The position numbers and the translations under genes were made by a program. 10,572 nt of DNA, taken from positions 1 to 10,572 of the forward strand of contig JBGOUV010000244.1 of the NCBI GenBank assembly GCA_041477815.1. Reading direction: 5' to 3'. Below the pieces are notes generated by a model. The model had not been told where the DNA came from. It made no database searches and worked only from the letters and a program-made list of their open reading frames with translations. This DNA is from JBGOUV01 sp041477815. Lineage in GTDB: Bacteria > Acidobacteriota > Terriglobia > Bryobacterales > JACQDG01. This document shows, in pieces, positions 1-6,718 of this stretch (within the stretch, counting starts at the first letter, position 1; each line of letters opens with the position of its first letter).

Positions 1-1117
1 CGGTGTCCTGGTTCTGGGGGCTGTTGTAGATATGGCGGCCGCCGGCCGAATTGGGGAGCGGCACCTCCATCAGCCGCAGGAAGTTCACCGCCGCCGGATC
101 GAAACGCGTGGAGGGCACGCGGTTGTTGGGGAACAGGGCGTTGGTGGCGGGATCGCGGGGCTTGATGCTGGAGGCGGTGAAGTCGCCGCCGCGCTCGGCG
201 TCGGTGGGGACAAACAGGTTCGACACCGTGCCGCCGCGCCGCTCGCGCAGTCCTTCATAGGAGCCGAAGAAGAAGGCGCGATTCTTGACGACGGGGCCGC
301 CGATGCTCCCGCCGTACTGGTTGCGGCGCAACTTGCCCTTGCTGAGGCCGAAGAAACTGCGGGCGTCGAGGACGTCGTTGCGCAGGAACTCGTAGGCCGA
401 GCCATGGAACAGGTTGGTGCCCGACTTGGTTACGGCATTGACCACCGCCCCCGAGCTGCGCCCGTACTCGGCGCTGAAGTTGTTGGTGAGGACGCTGAAC
501 TCTTCCAGGGCGTCGGGATTGGGGGTGACGGCGGCCACGCCCTCCTGGGGATCGTTGTTGTCGCCGCCGTCGAGCAGGTAGTTCGTGGAGGTAGCGCGGG
601 CGCCGTTGACGGCGATGCCGTTGTTGCGGCTGAGGCTGCCGGAGGCGGGTCCGGCGACCGCGCCCGGGACCATCAGGACAAGCTGCACGGGATTGCGGCC
701 GTTGAGCGGCATCTCGGTGATGCGCCGCTCGTCCACCACCTGGCGTAGCGCCCCACTGACAGTCTCGACCTCCGCCACCGACCCAGTGACGGTGAGACTC
801 TCCGTGGTGCTGCCGACCTCCAGCGTGACGCTGACCTGGCGGCTCTGGTCCGCGTCCAGGTGGAACGACTCGGAGACAAACTGGCGGAATCCGTCCTTGG
901 TGACGCGCACGCGGTATTCGCCGACGGGCAGACGCGGGAAGCTGAAGCGTCCGGCCTCTTCGGTCGAAGCGGTCCAGTGCAGGCCGGTCAGCTCGTTGTC
1001 CACCCGCACCTCGGCGCCGGGAACCACCGCGCCGCTGCGGTCTTCGACCACGCCGACGACCAAGCCGGTCGACTGGGCCAGGAGCAGGGCAGGCATCAGG
1101 GCCAGGAGTAATTTCAT
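1..1117 (-). CDS. Oar-like TonB-dependent receptor with carboxypeptidase-regulatory domain (N-terminal part)
   Basis: This is an outer-membrane receptor of the large Oar-like family that is abundant in Acidobacteria. The reading frame is open to the left edge, so only about 372 N-terminal residues are present; the family usually runs to about 1000-1200, and the beta-barrel is missing. Residues 1-15 (MKLLLALMPALLLAQ) look like a signal peptide. Residues 18-100 form a carboxypeptidase-regulatory-like beta-sandwich (GxVxDxSGAxVPGAEV, then GEYRVRVTKDGF). The plug region follows, with EMPLNGRN at 135-142, NYLLDGGDNND near 179-189, and SAEYGRSSGAVVNAVTKSGT near 215-234. The start at 1117 is supported by AAAGGGGG five bases upstream on the minus strand. 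Only 29 bases separate it from the divergent dinB ORF. The substrate cannot be told from the sequence. Members of this family are often linked to polysaccharide or peptide uptake, which is family knowledge only. Confidence 0.92.
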   Translation of the reverse strand, partial: MKLLLALMPALLLAQSTGLVVGVVEDRSGAVVPGAEVRVDNELTGLHWTASTEEAGRFSFPRLPVGEYRVRVTKDGFRQFVSESFHLDADQSRQVSVTLEVGSTTESLTVTGSVAEVETVSGALRQVVDERRITEMPLNGRNPVQLVLMVPGAVAGPASGSLSRNNGIAVNGARATSTNYLLDGGDNNDPQEGVAAVTPNPDALEEFSVLTNNFSAEYGRSSGAVVNAVTKSGTNLFHGSAYEFLRNDVLDARSFFGLSKGKLRRNQYGGSIGGPVVKNRAFFFGSYEGLRERRGGTVSNLFVPTDAERGGDFTASSIKPRDPATNALFPNNRVPSTRFDPAAVNFLRLMEVPLPNSAGGRHIYNSPQNQDT

Positions 1118-1146
1118 AGCGACCCCCTTTGTAATTCAACAGTATC

Positions 1147-1667
1147 ATGGAGGCGATGCTTCCGACACTACCTGCGTTTGGAATCCTGGAGCGGACGCCG
1201 GCGGTCTTGCGCGGGATGCTGGCGGGCGCCACGCCCGAGGAGCTCCAGTGGCGACCGAGCGAAGACCGCTGGTCGATCGCCATGGTCCTGGCGCATCTCG
1301 CGGACGTCGAGGAGAACGGGTTCGTACAGCGGTTCCGCGCGATTGCCGGGCAGGAGTCGCCGTTCCTCCCTTCCTACGACCAGTGGGCTCTGTTCCGCGC
1401 CAGGACCGAGTTCGATGCCGGCGAGGAGCTGGCCCGGTTCGAGGAGCGCCGGCGGCCGACCCTGGCGTGGCTCAAGGGTCTGCCGGACGAAGTGCGGCCT
1501 CGAACGGGCCGCCACGAGGAGCTGGGCGTGATCTCGTTGATAATCTTCTCAACGAGTTCGCCTTCCACGACCTGGGGCACCTCCGGCAGGTGGCCGAGCT
1601 CTACCGGGCCAAAGCGTTCTATCCCCGCATAGGAACGTTTCAGCAATACTATCGGGTCAATCCATGA
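1147..1667 (+). pseudogene. DinB-family (DinB/YfiT-like four-helix) protein gene, interrupted by a one-base frameshift
   Basis: The first part, in the frame of 1147, encodes a DinB-like N-terminus: a WxxxEDRWSIAMVLAHLADVE stretch with the first probable metal-binding His at residue 50, then an RTGRHEELGVISL segment. The conserved C-terminus lies in another frame (NLLNEFAFHDLGHLRQVAELYRAKAFYP), carrying the other two histidines of an HxxxH pair. Adding one base near 1539 joins them into one protein of about 173 residues, normal for the family; the expected metal residues would be His50, His141 and His145. Without correction the upstream frame ends at 1632 with an unrelated tail. The second frame stops at 1665-1667 and overlaps the cyaY start, which argues that this was the original stop. 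The start is uncertain: ATG at 1147 or at 1156. A TATCAT at 1143-1148 would suit a leaderless start at 1156. Family members are metal-dependent thiol transferases or of unknown function. The cause may be a sequencing error or a recent mutation. Confidence 0.85.
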
Positions 1668-1990
1668 TGGACGAACAGGTGTTTCAGAAGGCGGCGGACG
1701 AGGCGTTGGAGGGCGTGCGGCGGGCGCTGGAGCCGGCCGCCGACGAGCACGGGTTTGAAGTGGACTACAACGCGGGTACGCTGGCGATCGAGTTCGAGGA
1801 TCCGGCGCCGGCGAAGTTCGTCCTCTCGCCCAATACGCCGGTGCGGCAGGTGTGGGTGTCGGCGCTGGCCAAGAGCTTCAAGCTGGAATGGGTGGAGGAG
1901 CGCGGGGCGTTTTGCTGGCCGTCTACCGGCGAGACGCTAAACGAGCTGCTGGCGCGCCTGGTGGACCAACACGTGACACCCCACACCTGA
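1664..1990 (+). CDS. cyaY: Frataxin / iron donor protein CyaY
   Basis: This is a small bacterial frataxin of 108 residues, the usual length. Family members bind iron and modulate Fe-S cluster assembly on the IscS/IscU machinery in the cytoplasm. The N-terminal helix is acidic (D3, E4, D12, E13, E16, E22, D27, E28), matching the iron-binding ridge. The beta-sheet carries GTLAIEFED at 38-46, then RQVWVSALAKSFKLEW at 61-76, which matches the frataxin (R)Q(I/V)W(V)(S/A) signature. A late Trp85 and the closing helix LNELLARLVDQH follow. The start ATG at 1664 overlaps the preceding dinB stop (ATGA); a second ATG at 1667 overlaps by one base. There is no clear Shine-Dalgarno, so translational coupling is likely. 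Codons are strongly G-ending, as in dinB. No isc or suf genes are in view. Confidence 0.88.
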   Translation: MMDEQVFQKAADEALEGVRRALEPAADEHGFEVDYNAGTLAIEFEDPAPAKFVLSPNTPVRQVWVSALAKSFKLEWVEERGAFCWPSTGETLNELLARLVDQHVTPHT

Positions 1991-1996
1991 CACCCC

Positions 1997-2027
1997 AAAA
2001 AAAGAAGGCAGCCCGAGAGGGGCTGCC
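1997..2027 (-). terminator. Rho-independent terminator of the mini-gene transcript
   Basis: A perfect 8-bp stem (GGCAGCCC at 2007-2014 with GGGCTGCC at 2020-2027, loop GAGAG) is followed on the minus strand by TTCTTTTTTT (2006-1997). The T-tract exists only in the minus direction, so this ends the transcript coming from 2120 and not cyaY. It lies 39 bases beyond the stop of the 17-codon ORF. Confidence 0.85.
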
Positions 2028-2066
2028 CCAGGAGTTGCAAGTTGAGATGGCCGTGTGCTGTCTTGC

Positions 2067-2120
2067 CTACTTCTTCTTCGCCGGCTTCTTCGCGGCTTTC
2101 TTTGCCGGTTTCTTCGCCAT
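2067..2120 (-). CDS. 17-residue lysine-rich peptide made of four AKKx repeats
   Basis: The ORF encodes MAKKPAKKAAKKPAKKK and then TAG. After the Met, the peptide is four tetrapeptides: AKKP, AKKA, AKKP, AKKK. The DNA is four imperfect 12-base units, with synonymous changes between them (AAA/AAG, GCG/GCA). I recognise no named family; the composition resembles the C-terminal tails of histone H1-like bacterial proteins and HU extensions, which bind DNA or RNA by charge. What makes it credible despite its size is the context: AGAGAGGTG five bases before the ATG, an extended -10 promoter about 100 bases upstream, a leader hairpin, and a strong terminator downstream. It sits just below brkB on the same strand and convergent with cyaY. 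It could instead be the leader ORF or tail of a regulatory RNA. Translation is inferred, not shown. Confidence 0.62.
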   Translation of the reverse strand: MAKKPAKKAAKKPAKKK

Positions 2121-2125
2121 GGTTA

Positions 2126-2134
2126 CACCTCTCT
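2126..2134 (-). promoter_or_regulatory. Ribosome binding site of the AKKx mini-gene
   Basis: On the minus strand AGAGAGGTG stands five bases (TAACC) before the ATG at 2120. It is one of the best Shine-Dalgarno matches in the window and is the main reason for calling the 17-codon ORF a gene. Confidence 0.6.
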
Positions 2135-2170
2135 TGAGAATTTGAATTCCGGGTCCCGTACAGCTGAGGA

Positions 2171-2208
2171 GGATTGTGGCGGGCGGCTCGCACCGCCTAC
2201 TACAATCC
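2171..2208 (-). promoter_or_regulatory. Inverted repeat / leader hairpin upstream of the mini-gene
   Basis: The outer arms GGATTGT and ACAATCC (7 bp) enclose a partly paired 4x4 stretch and an inner 5-bp stem GGCGG/CCGCC with a 6-base loop. The proposed start of transcription is near 2213, so this would be the first structure in the RNA. CCTCCTC just after it could pair partly with the GAGAGG of the ribosome binding site, which suggests but does not prove translational control. It could also be an operator. Confidence 0.5.
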
Positions 2209-2219
2209 ACCCGTCTTAT

Positions 2220-2247
2220 GTTTTATCACACAAAGCGTCAAAGTCAA
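2220..2247 (-). promoter_or_regulatory. Sigma-70-type promoter for the mini-gene
   Basis: On the minus strand TTGACT (2247-2242) is followed by a 16-base spacer and TAAAAC (2225-2220), preceded by TG one base away, which makes an extended -10 (TGATAAAAC). The local sequence is AT-rich in a GC-rich neighbourhood. The -35 overlaps the TGA stop of brkB. Transcription would begin near 2213 and give an RNA of about 215 bases up to the terminator. Confidence 0.55.
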
Positions 2248-3080
2248 AACATTTTTTTTAAATTTGTTTGGCTAGGGATCTGGCGGGCGGTGAGCTCGGC
2301 GCCGGCGAGGACCACCAGAGCGGAAAGGAATCCCCAAAACACCAGGGTGACCGAGATGAAGAACGGTCCGTAAGCGGCGCGCAGGTCGAGCCAGGGCCAT
2401 ACCAGGAAGTACAAATACTTAACAGCTTCCACGGCCAGGCCGGTGAGGAGGGCGGCGACCAGGGCCCGGCGGGGGGGCACCTCGCCGTTGGGCAGCAGCC
2501 AGTAGACCAGGAACAGGATCAGGATGGAGACGGGGAGAGCGAAAATTTTCAGGACCGCCAGCCCTATCCAGCGGGCCAGCAGGGGCAGCGGCGCGTCCAG
2601 CGCCGACAGCAGGCGCCGGTTGGTGGCGGTCAGGAGCGTCGAGATCAGGGCCAGCGAGCCGCAGGCGAAGATCAGCCCGAAGCTCAGCCACTGGTTGCGC
2701 CAGTAGCTCCGATTCTGGCGGAAACCCCACACCCGGTTCAGCGCCACCTCCAGGGGCTCGAAGACACCGTTGGCGGAAAACAGCAGCAGGGCCAGGGAGA
2801 ACAGTTCCACGCGCCCGCGCGAGGCTACGGCGAAGCGCAGGTTGCGCCGCACGAAGTCGAGGAGTTGGGGATCGGAGGGGAGAAAGTCTCCCAGGGTCTG
2901 GTAGACCACATCGACCGCCTGCGGCCAGTGCAGCAGGTGGCGGCAGATGGACAGGATCAGCACCAGGAAGGGAAAGAAGGAGAGCAGGAGGTTGGCGGCG
3001 ATGGCGAAGGCGTAGACGTGGATCTCGGTCTGGAACAGAAACCGAACGGTGGGGGTGAAATATTGGACCAGGCGCCGCAA
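2244..3080 (-). CDS. YihY/BrkB-family inner-membrane protein
   Basis: This is an integral membrane protein of 278 residues with about six hydrophobic segments (roughly 23-45, 91-107, 131-151, 171-194, 205-228 and 239-261). Family features are visible: ANLLLSFFPFLVL near 29-42, NRVWGF at 115-120, LPNGEVPPRRALVAALLTG at 196-214, and YGPFFISVTLVFWGFLSAL with LAGAEL at its end (237-263). The family was once called ribonuclease BN or virulence factor BrkB; its real function is unsettled, and a transport role is only suspected. The start is unusual: the frame has no ATG near its beginning, and the first usable codon is TTG at 3080, without a Shine-Dalgarno but with TACAAT six bases upstream. It is divergent from metH. 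The C-terminus (NLKKMF) runs into the next promoter. Confidence 0.9.
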   Translation of the reverse strand: MRRLVQYFTPTVRFLFQTEIHVYAFAIAANLLLSFFPFLVLILSICRHLLHWPQAVDVVYQTLGDFLPSDPQLLDFVRRNLRFAVASRGRVELFSLALLLFSANGVFEPLEVALNRVWGFRQNRSYWRNQWLSFGLIFACGSLALISTLLTATNRRLLSALDAPLPLLARWIGLAVLKIFALPVSILILFLVYWLLPNGEVPPRRALVAALLTGLAVEAVKYLYFLVWPWLDLRAAYGPFFISVTLVFWGFLSALVVLAGAELTARQIPSQTNLKKMF

Positions 3081-3086
3081 AGGTCG

Positions 3087-3092
3087 ATTGTA
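3087..3092 (-). promoter_or_regulatory. -10-like hexamer for brkB, possible leaderless promoter
   Basis: On the minus strand TACAAT ends six bases before the TTG start at 3080. With normal spacing, transcription would begin at or within a base of the start codon. No convincing -35 is seen. Confidence 0.35.
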
Positions 3093-3130
3093 CCTGAGGG
3101 GACGAGGGGCTGAAGCCCGCCCGGCGCTGT

Positions 3131-3136
3131 TAGAAT
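3131..3136 (+). promoter_or_regulatory. -10-like hexamer for metH, possible leaderless promoter
   Basis: TAGAAT (five of six bases as TATAAT) ends six bases before the GTG start of metH at 3143, mirroring the brkB side. No convincing -35 is seen. There is no room here for a cobalamin or SAM riboswitch: the whole gap to brkB is 62 bases and holds only a short GGGCT-GA-AGCCC palindrome (3107-3118). Confidence 0.4.
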
Positions 3137-3142
3137 AGAAGA

Positions 3143-6100
3143 GTGTCGGCAGTGCTCACAGAGGCTCTCGAACGCCGCATCCTCGTGATCGACGGCGCCA
3201 TGGGGACGCAGCTCCACGCCCGCAACCTGACCAACGCGGATTTCGGCGGGGCCGCGCTCGAAAACTGCAACGAACATCTCAATAAGACGCGCCCCGACGT
3301 CATCCTGGATATTCACCGGGCCTACCTGGAGGCCGGCGCCGACATCATCTCCACCAACTCCTTCAACGGCACGCGCGCCGACCTGGTCGACTTTGGCGTC
3401 GCCGACCAAACGCACAACCTGATGCTCCGGGCCGCCCAACTCGCCCGCCGGGCGGCGGACGAGTTATCCACCCCCTCCCAGCCTCGCTTCGTGGCCGGGT
3501 CCATGGGGCCTACCCGCAAGGCTATCACGGTCACCGGCGGCATCACCTTCAGTCAGCTTCGCGACGACTACTATGAGACGGCCAGAGCGCTGGTCGAGGG
3601 CGGCGTTGACTTGCTGCTGGTCGAAACCGTTCAGGACACCCGCAACGCCAAGGCCGCCCTGCTCGGCATCGAGCGCCTCTCCCGAGAGATCGGCCGCCCG
3701 CTCCCGACCATCGTCTCCTGCACCATCGAATCCACCGGCACCATGCTGGCCGGCCAGACCATCGACGCCGCCTGGGTCTCGCTGGCCCACGCCGGCCTGC
3801 TCGCCATCGGCCTCAACTGCGCCACCGGCCCCGAGTTCATGACCGACCATCTCCGCACCCTCAGCCAGATGGCCTGGACCCGGGTTTCCTGCTATCCCAA
3901 CGCCGGGCTCCCCAACCCCGACACCGGCGAGTTTCCCGAGACCCCCGAGTCCCTGGCCGGGCAACTCGAGCGCTTTCTGCGACAGGGCTGGCTCAACCTG
4001 GTGGGCGGGTGCTGCGGCACCACTCCGGCCCACATCCGCGCCATCGCCCAAATGGTCGCGGGCCGCCCGCCCCGCGTCGTCCCGCCCCGCTCCCGCCGGT
4101 CGTTCTATTCGGGCATCGACCTGGTGGAGGCCGAGGAGACGGTGCGTCCTCTGCTGGTCGGCGAGCGGACCAACGTCATCGGCTCGCGCCTGTTCAAGAA
4201 CCTGATCGCCGCAGAGAAATGGGACGAGGCCACCGACATCGCCCGCCGCCAGGTCCGCAACGGCGCCCATCTCATCGACGTTTGCCTCCAGTCGACCGAC
4301 CGCGACGAAGTCCAGGATATCCCCCCCTTCTACGAGAAGCTCATCCGCAAGATCAAGGCCCCCCTGGTCATTGATACCACCGATCCCCGCATGGTCGAGC
4401 TGGCCCTCACCTACTGTGAAGGCAAAAGCATCGTCAATTCCATCAACCTGGAAGACGGCGAGGAGAAATTCGAGCGCGTCTGTCCGCTGGCCCGCTCCTA
4501 CGGCGCCGCCCTGGTGGTCGGCTGCATCGACGAGGACAAACTCCAGGCCCAGGCCTTCACGCGCGAGCGCAAGCTGGCCATCGCCGAGCGCTCCTACCTG
4601 CTCCTCACCGGGAAGTACGGCATCCCGCCGGAGGACATCATCTTCGATCCGCTGGTGTTCCCCTGCGCCACCGGCGACGCCAACTACATCGGCGGCGCTC
4701 TGGAGACCGTCGAAGGGATCCGGCTGATCAAGGAGAAGATCCCCCACGTCAAGACCATCCTGGGCATCTCCAACGTTTCGTTCGGTCTTCCCCCCGCCGC
4801 CCGTGAGGTGGTCAACTCCGTCTTTCTCTACCACGCCACCAAGGCCGGCCTGGACTTGGCCATCGTGAACGCCGAGAAGCTCGAGCGCTTCGCCACGCTT
4901 CCCCCCGAGGAGCGCAAACTGGCCGAGGACCTCCTCTTCGACGCCTCCAACAATCAGCACCACATAGCTGCCATCACCGACCACTTCCGCCAATCCGGCC
5001 CCCGGACCAAAGTCAAAGCCGCCGACCTTCCCCTGGACCAGCGCTTGGCCAACTACATCATCGAGGGTTCCAAGGACGGCCTGATCGACGACCTCACCCG
5101 CAAGCGAGGGGAAGGCGCCGCCCCGCTGGACATCATCAACGGCCCCCTGATGACCGGCATGACCGAGGTAGGACGTCTCTTCAACAACAACGAGCTGATC
5201 GTGGCCGAGGTCCTGCAATCCGCCGAGGCCATGAAGGCGGCCGTGGCGCATCTGGAGCAGTTCATGGAGAAGGCCGACACCGCCGCCCGCGGCAGGATTG
5301 TCCTGGCCACGGTGAAGGGCGACGTCCACGACATCGGCAAGAACCTGGTAGAGATCATCCTGGCCAACAACGGCTACGAGGTAGTGAACCTGGGCATCAA
5401 GGTCCCGCCCCAGGACCTGATCCGGGCCTACCAGGAGCACCGTCCCGACGCCATCGGCCTCTCGGGTCTCCTGGTGAAGAGCGCCCAGCAAATGGTGATC
5501 ACGGCCAACGATCTCCGGGAGGCCGGCATCCGCATCCCACTGCTGGTAGGGGGCGCGGCCCTGTCCGACAAATTCACCCGCACCCGCATAGCCCCAGCCT
5601 ACGGCGAAACCGTTTGCTACGCCAAAGACGCCATGACCGGCCTCCGCCTGATGAACCAGCTCAGCGACCCCACCCAGCGCCAGGCCCTCTTCGATTCCGT
5701 AGCGGAGTCTGCGGCGGCGCCAAGCCGCGACCAGGAGGGAGCGGCTTCGCCGGTCCTTTTCACCTCCACGCGCTCCCACAAGGTGCGCACCAGCATCCCT
5801 ATTCCCCAGCCCCCGTATCTGGACCGCCGCCTCCGCCACCTCCCCAACCTCCCCGAGCTGTGGAGCTACATCAACCCCTACATGCTCTACGGCCGCCACC
5901 TGGGTTTCAAAGGAAACTTCGAAAAAACCTTAACCGAGCGAGACCCCAAAGCCTTAAGCCTCTACAACCAAGTCGAACAAATCAAGGATGCCGCCTTCCG
6001 CTTCCTGAAGGTCCGGGCAGTCTGGCAATTTTTCGAAGCCGAACGCGACGGGAACTCCATCCACCTGTTCGAGCCGGGCGCCACCGCCCCGCGCCACACC

Positions 6101-6601
6101 TTCCAGTTCAACCGTCAACCTCGGGAAGACGGCCTGTGCCTGAGCGACTACCTCCTGGACCCCCGCGACTCCCTGGCCCTATTCGTAGTCACGGCCGGCG
6201 AAGGCATCCGGGCCCGGACCGAGGAAGCCAAGGCAGCCGGCCGCTACTTCGAGTCCCACGCCCTCCAGGCGCTGGCCATAGAAACCGCCGAAGCCACCGC
6301 CGAATGGCTCCACCGGCGGCTGCGGGAGGAGTGGGGTTTCCCCGATCCCCCCGGCCTCACCATGCACGAGCGCTTCACTTCCCGCTACCGGGGCAAGCGC
6401 TACAGCTTCGGCTACCCGGCCTGCCCCAACCTGGACGATCAGCAGGGCCTTTGGAAGCTCCTGCGGCCGGAAGAAATCGGCGTCCAGCTCACCGAAGGCA
6501 TGATGATGGACCCGGAAGCCAGCGTGTCGGCGCTGGTCTTTCACCACCCCGACTGCGCCTACTTTACGGCCAGCGAGGCGGCGGAACCTGTCCCCGCTTA
6601 G
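3143..6601 (+). CDS. metH: Cobalamin-dependent methionine synthase (5-methyltetrahydrofolate-homocysteine methyltransferase)
   Basis: This cytoplasmic enzyme moves the methyl group of 5-methyl-tetrahydrofolate via methylcobalamin to homocysteine, giving methionine. All four modules are present in 1152 residues, slightly shorter than the 1227 of E. coli. The homocysteine domain is about 1-305, with zinc ligands Cys226 (GLNCATGP), Cys290 and Cys291 (GGCCGTTP). The pterin domain is about 335-590. The cobalamin cap is about 625-715, and the B12 domain (716-845) has GDVHDIG with axial His729. The AdoMet-binding activation domain is about 886-1145, with RGKRYSFGYPACPN at 1083-1096, so the enzyme should be reactivatable. 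The start is GTG at 3143, since MSAVLTEALERRILVIDGAMG matches the family N-terminus. The B12-activation linker (846-885) is unusual: a REP-like palindrome encodes part of it. Codons are strongly C-ending. No reductase partner is in view. Confidence 0.98.
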   Translation: MSAVLTEALERRILVIDGAMGTQLHARNLTNADFGGAALENCNEHLNKTRPDVILDIHRAYLEAGADIISTNSFNGTRADLVDFGVADQTHNLMLRAAQLARRAADELSTPSQPRFVAGSMGPTRKAITVTGGITFSQLRDDYYETARALVEGGVDLLLVETVQDTRNAKAALLGIERLSREIGRPLPTIVSCTIESTGTMLAGQTIDAAWVSLAHAGLLAIGLNCATGPEFMTDHLRTLSQMAWTRVSCYPNAGLPNPDTGEFPETPESLAGQLERFLRQGWLNLVGGCCGTTPAHIRAIAQMVAGRPPRVVPPRSRRSFYSGIDLVEAEETVRPLLVGERTNVIGSRLFKNLIAAEKWDEATDIARRQVRNGAHLIDVCLQSTDRDEVQDIPPFYEKLIRKIKAPLVIDTTDPRMVELALTYCEGKSIVNSINLEDGEEKFERVCPLARSYGAALVVGCIDEDKLQAQAFTRERKLAIAERSYLLLTGKYGIPPEDIIFDPLVFPCATGDANYIGGALETVEGIRLIKEKIPHVKTILGISNVSFGLPPAAREVVNSVFLYHATKAGLDLAIVNAEKLERFATLPPEERKLAEDLLFDASNNQHHIAAITDHFRQSGPRTKVKAADLPLDQRLANYIIEGSKDGLIDDLTRKRGEGAAPLDIINGPLMTGMTEVGRLFNNNELIVAEVLQSAEAMKAAVAHLEQFMEKADTAARGRIVLATVKGDVHDIGKNLVEIILANNGYEVVNLGIKVPPQDLIRAYQEHRPDAIGLSGLLVKSAQQMVITANDLREAGIRIPLLVGGAALSDKFTRTRIAPAYGETVCYAKDAMTGLRLMNQLSDPTQRQALFDSVAESAAAPSRDQEGAASPVLFTSTRSHKVRTSIPIPQPPYLDRRLRHLPNLPELWSYINPYMLYGRHLGFKGNFEKTLTERDPKALSLYNQVEQIKDAAFRFLKVRAVWQFFEAERDGNSIHLFEPGATAPRHTFQFNRQPREDGLCLSDYLLDPRDSLALFVVTAGEGIRARTEEAKAAGRYFESHALQALAIETAEATAEWLHRRLREEWGFPDPPGLTMHERFTSRYRGKRYSFGYPACPNLDDQQGLWKLLRPEEIGVQLTEGMMMDPEASVSALVFHHPDCAYFTASEAAEPVPA
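5716..5751 (+). repeat. REP-like palindrome inside the metH interdomain linker
   Basis: AAGCCGC (5722-5728) and GCGGCTT (5741-5747) pair around a 12-base loop, GACCAGGAGGGA. Outside them GGCG (5716-5719) and CGCC (5748-5751) extend the stem, with a two-base bulge on the left side. It encodes AAAPSRDQEGAAS in the linker between the B12 and activation domains. The shape resembles short palindromic elements scattered in genomes of this kind; a second copy is not seen in the window, so 'repeat' is inference. Confidence 0.45.
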
Positions 6602-6718
6602 TTATAGTTAGTTAGGCACTCGACACTGCTATTTGAGCTCCCTTTCTCCAAGAGGCTGATTTGGAGGTTGTGGGCCTGGGCATGCTGGCCGACCTGATCC
6701 TGATTCTTGCCGGGGAAT
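6602..6718. other. Convergent intergenic region between metH and the permease, no clear terminator
   Basis: The gap holds one weak inverted repeat (CTCCAA at 6646-6651 and TTGGAG at 6661-6666, loop of 9) with no T-tract on either side. I see no convincing intrinsic terminator for either convergent gene. A short protein-like frame crosses it (see the rejected list). Confidence 0.5.

Noticed and set aside
585..1146. Upstream part of the plus frame that ends at 1667
   Set aside because: Only the last about 45 codons match DinB; the rest is antisense to the TonB-dependent receptor.
3107..3118. Palindrome GGGCT-GA-AGCCC between brkB and metH as an operator
   Set aside because: Short, GC-rich and without a second copy nearby; chance is likely in this composition.
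3081..3142. Cobalamin or SAM riboswitch ahead of metH
   Set aside because: The gap is only 62 bases and has none of the conserved elements; a riboswitch would not fit.
3464..5899. 811-codon open frame antisense to metH
   Set aside because: metH is certain from its domains and motifs; the antisense frame stays open because of the C-ending codon bias. Its translation is Gly/Asp/Val-rich without recognisable motifs.
6646..6666. Inverted repeat CTCCAA/TTGGAG as a terminator of metH or the permease
   Set aside because: Only 6 bp with a 9-base loop and no T-tract in either direction.
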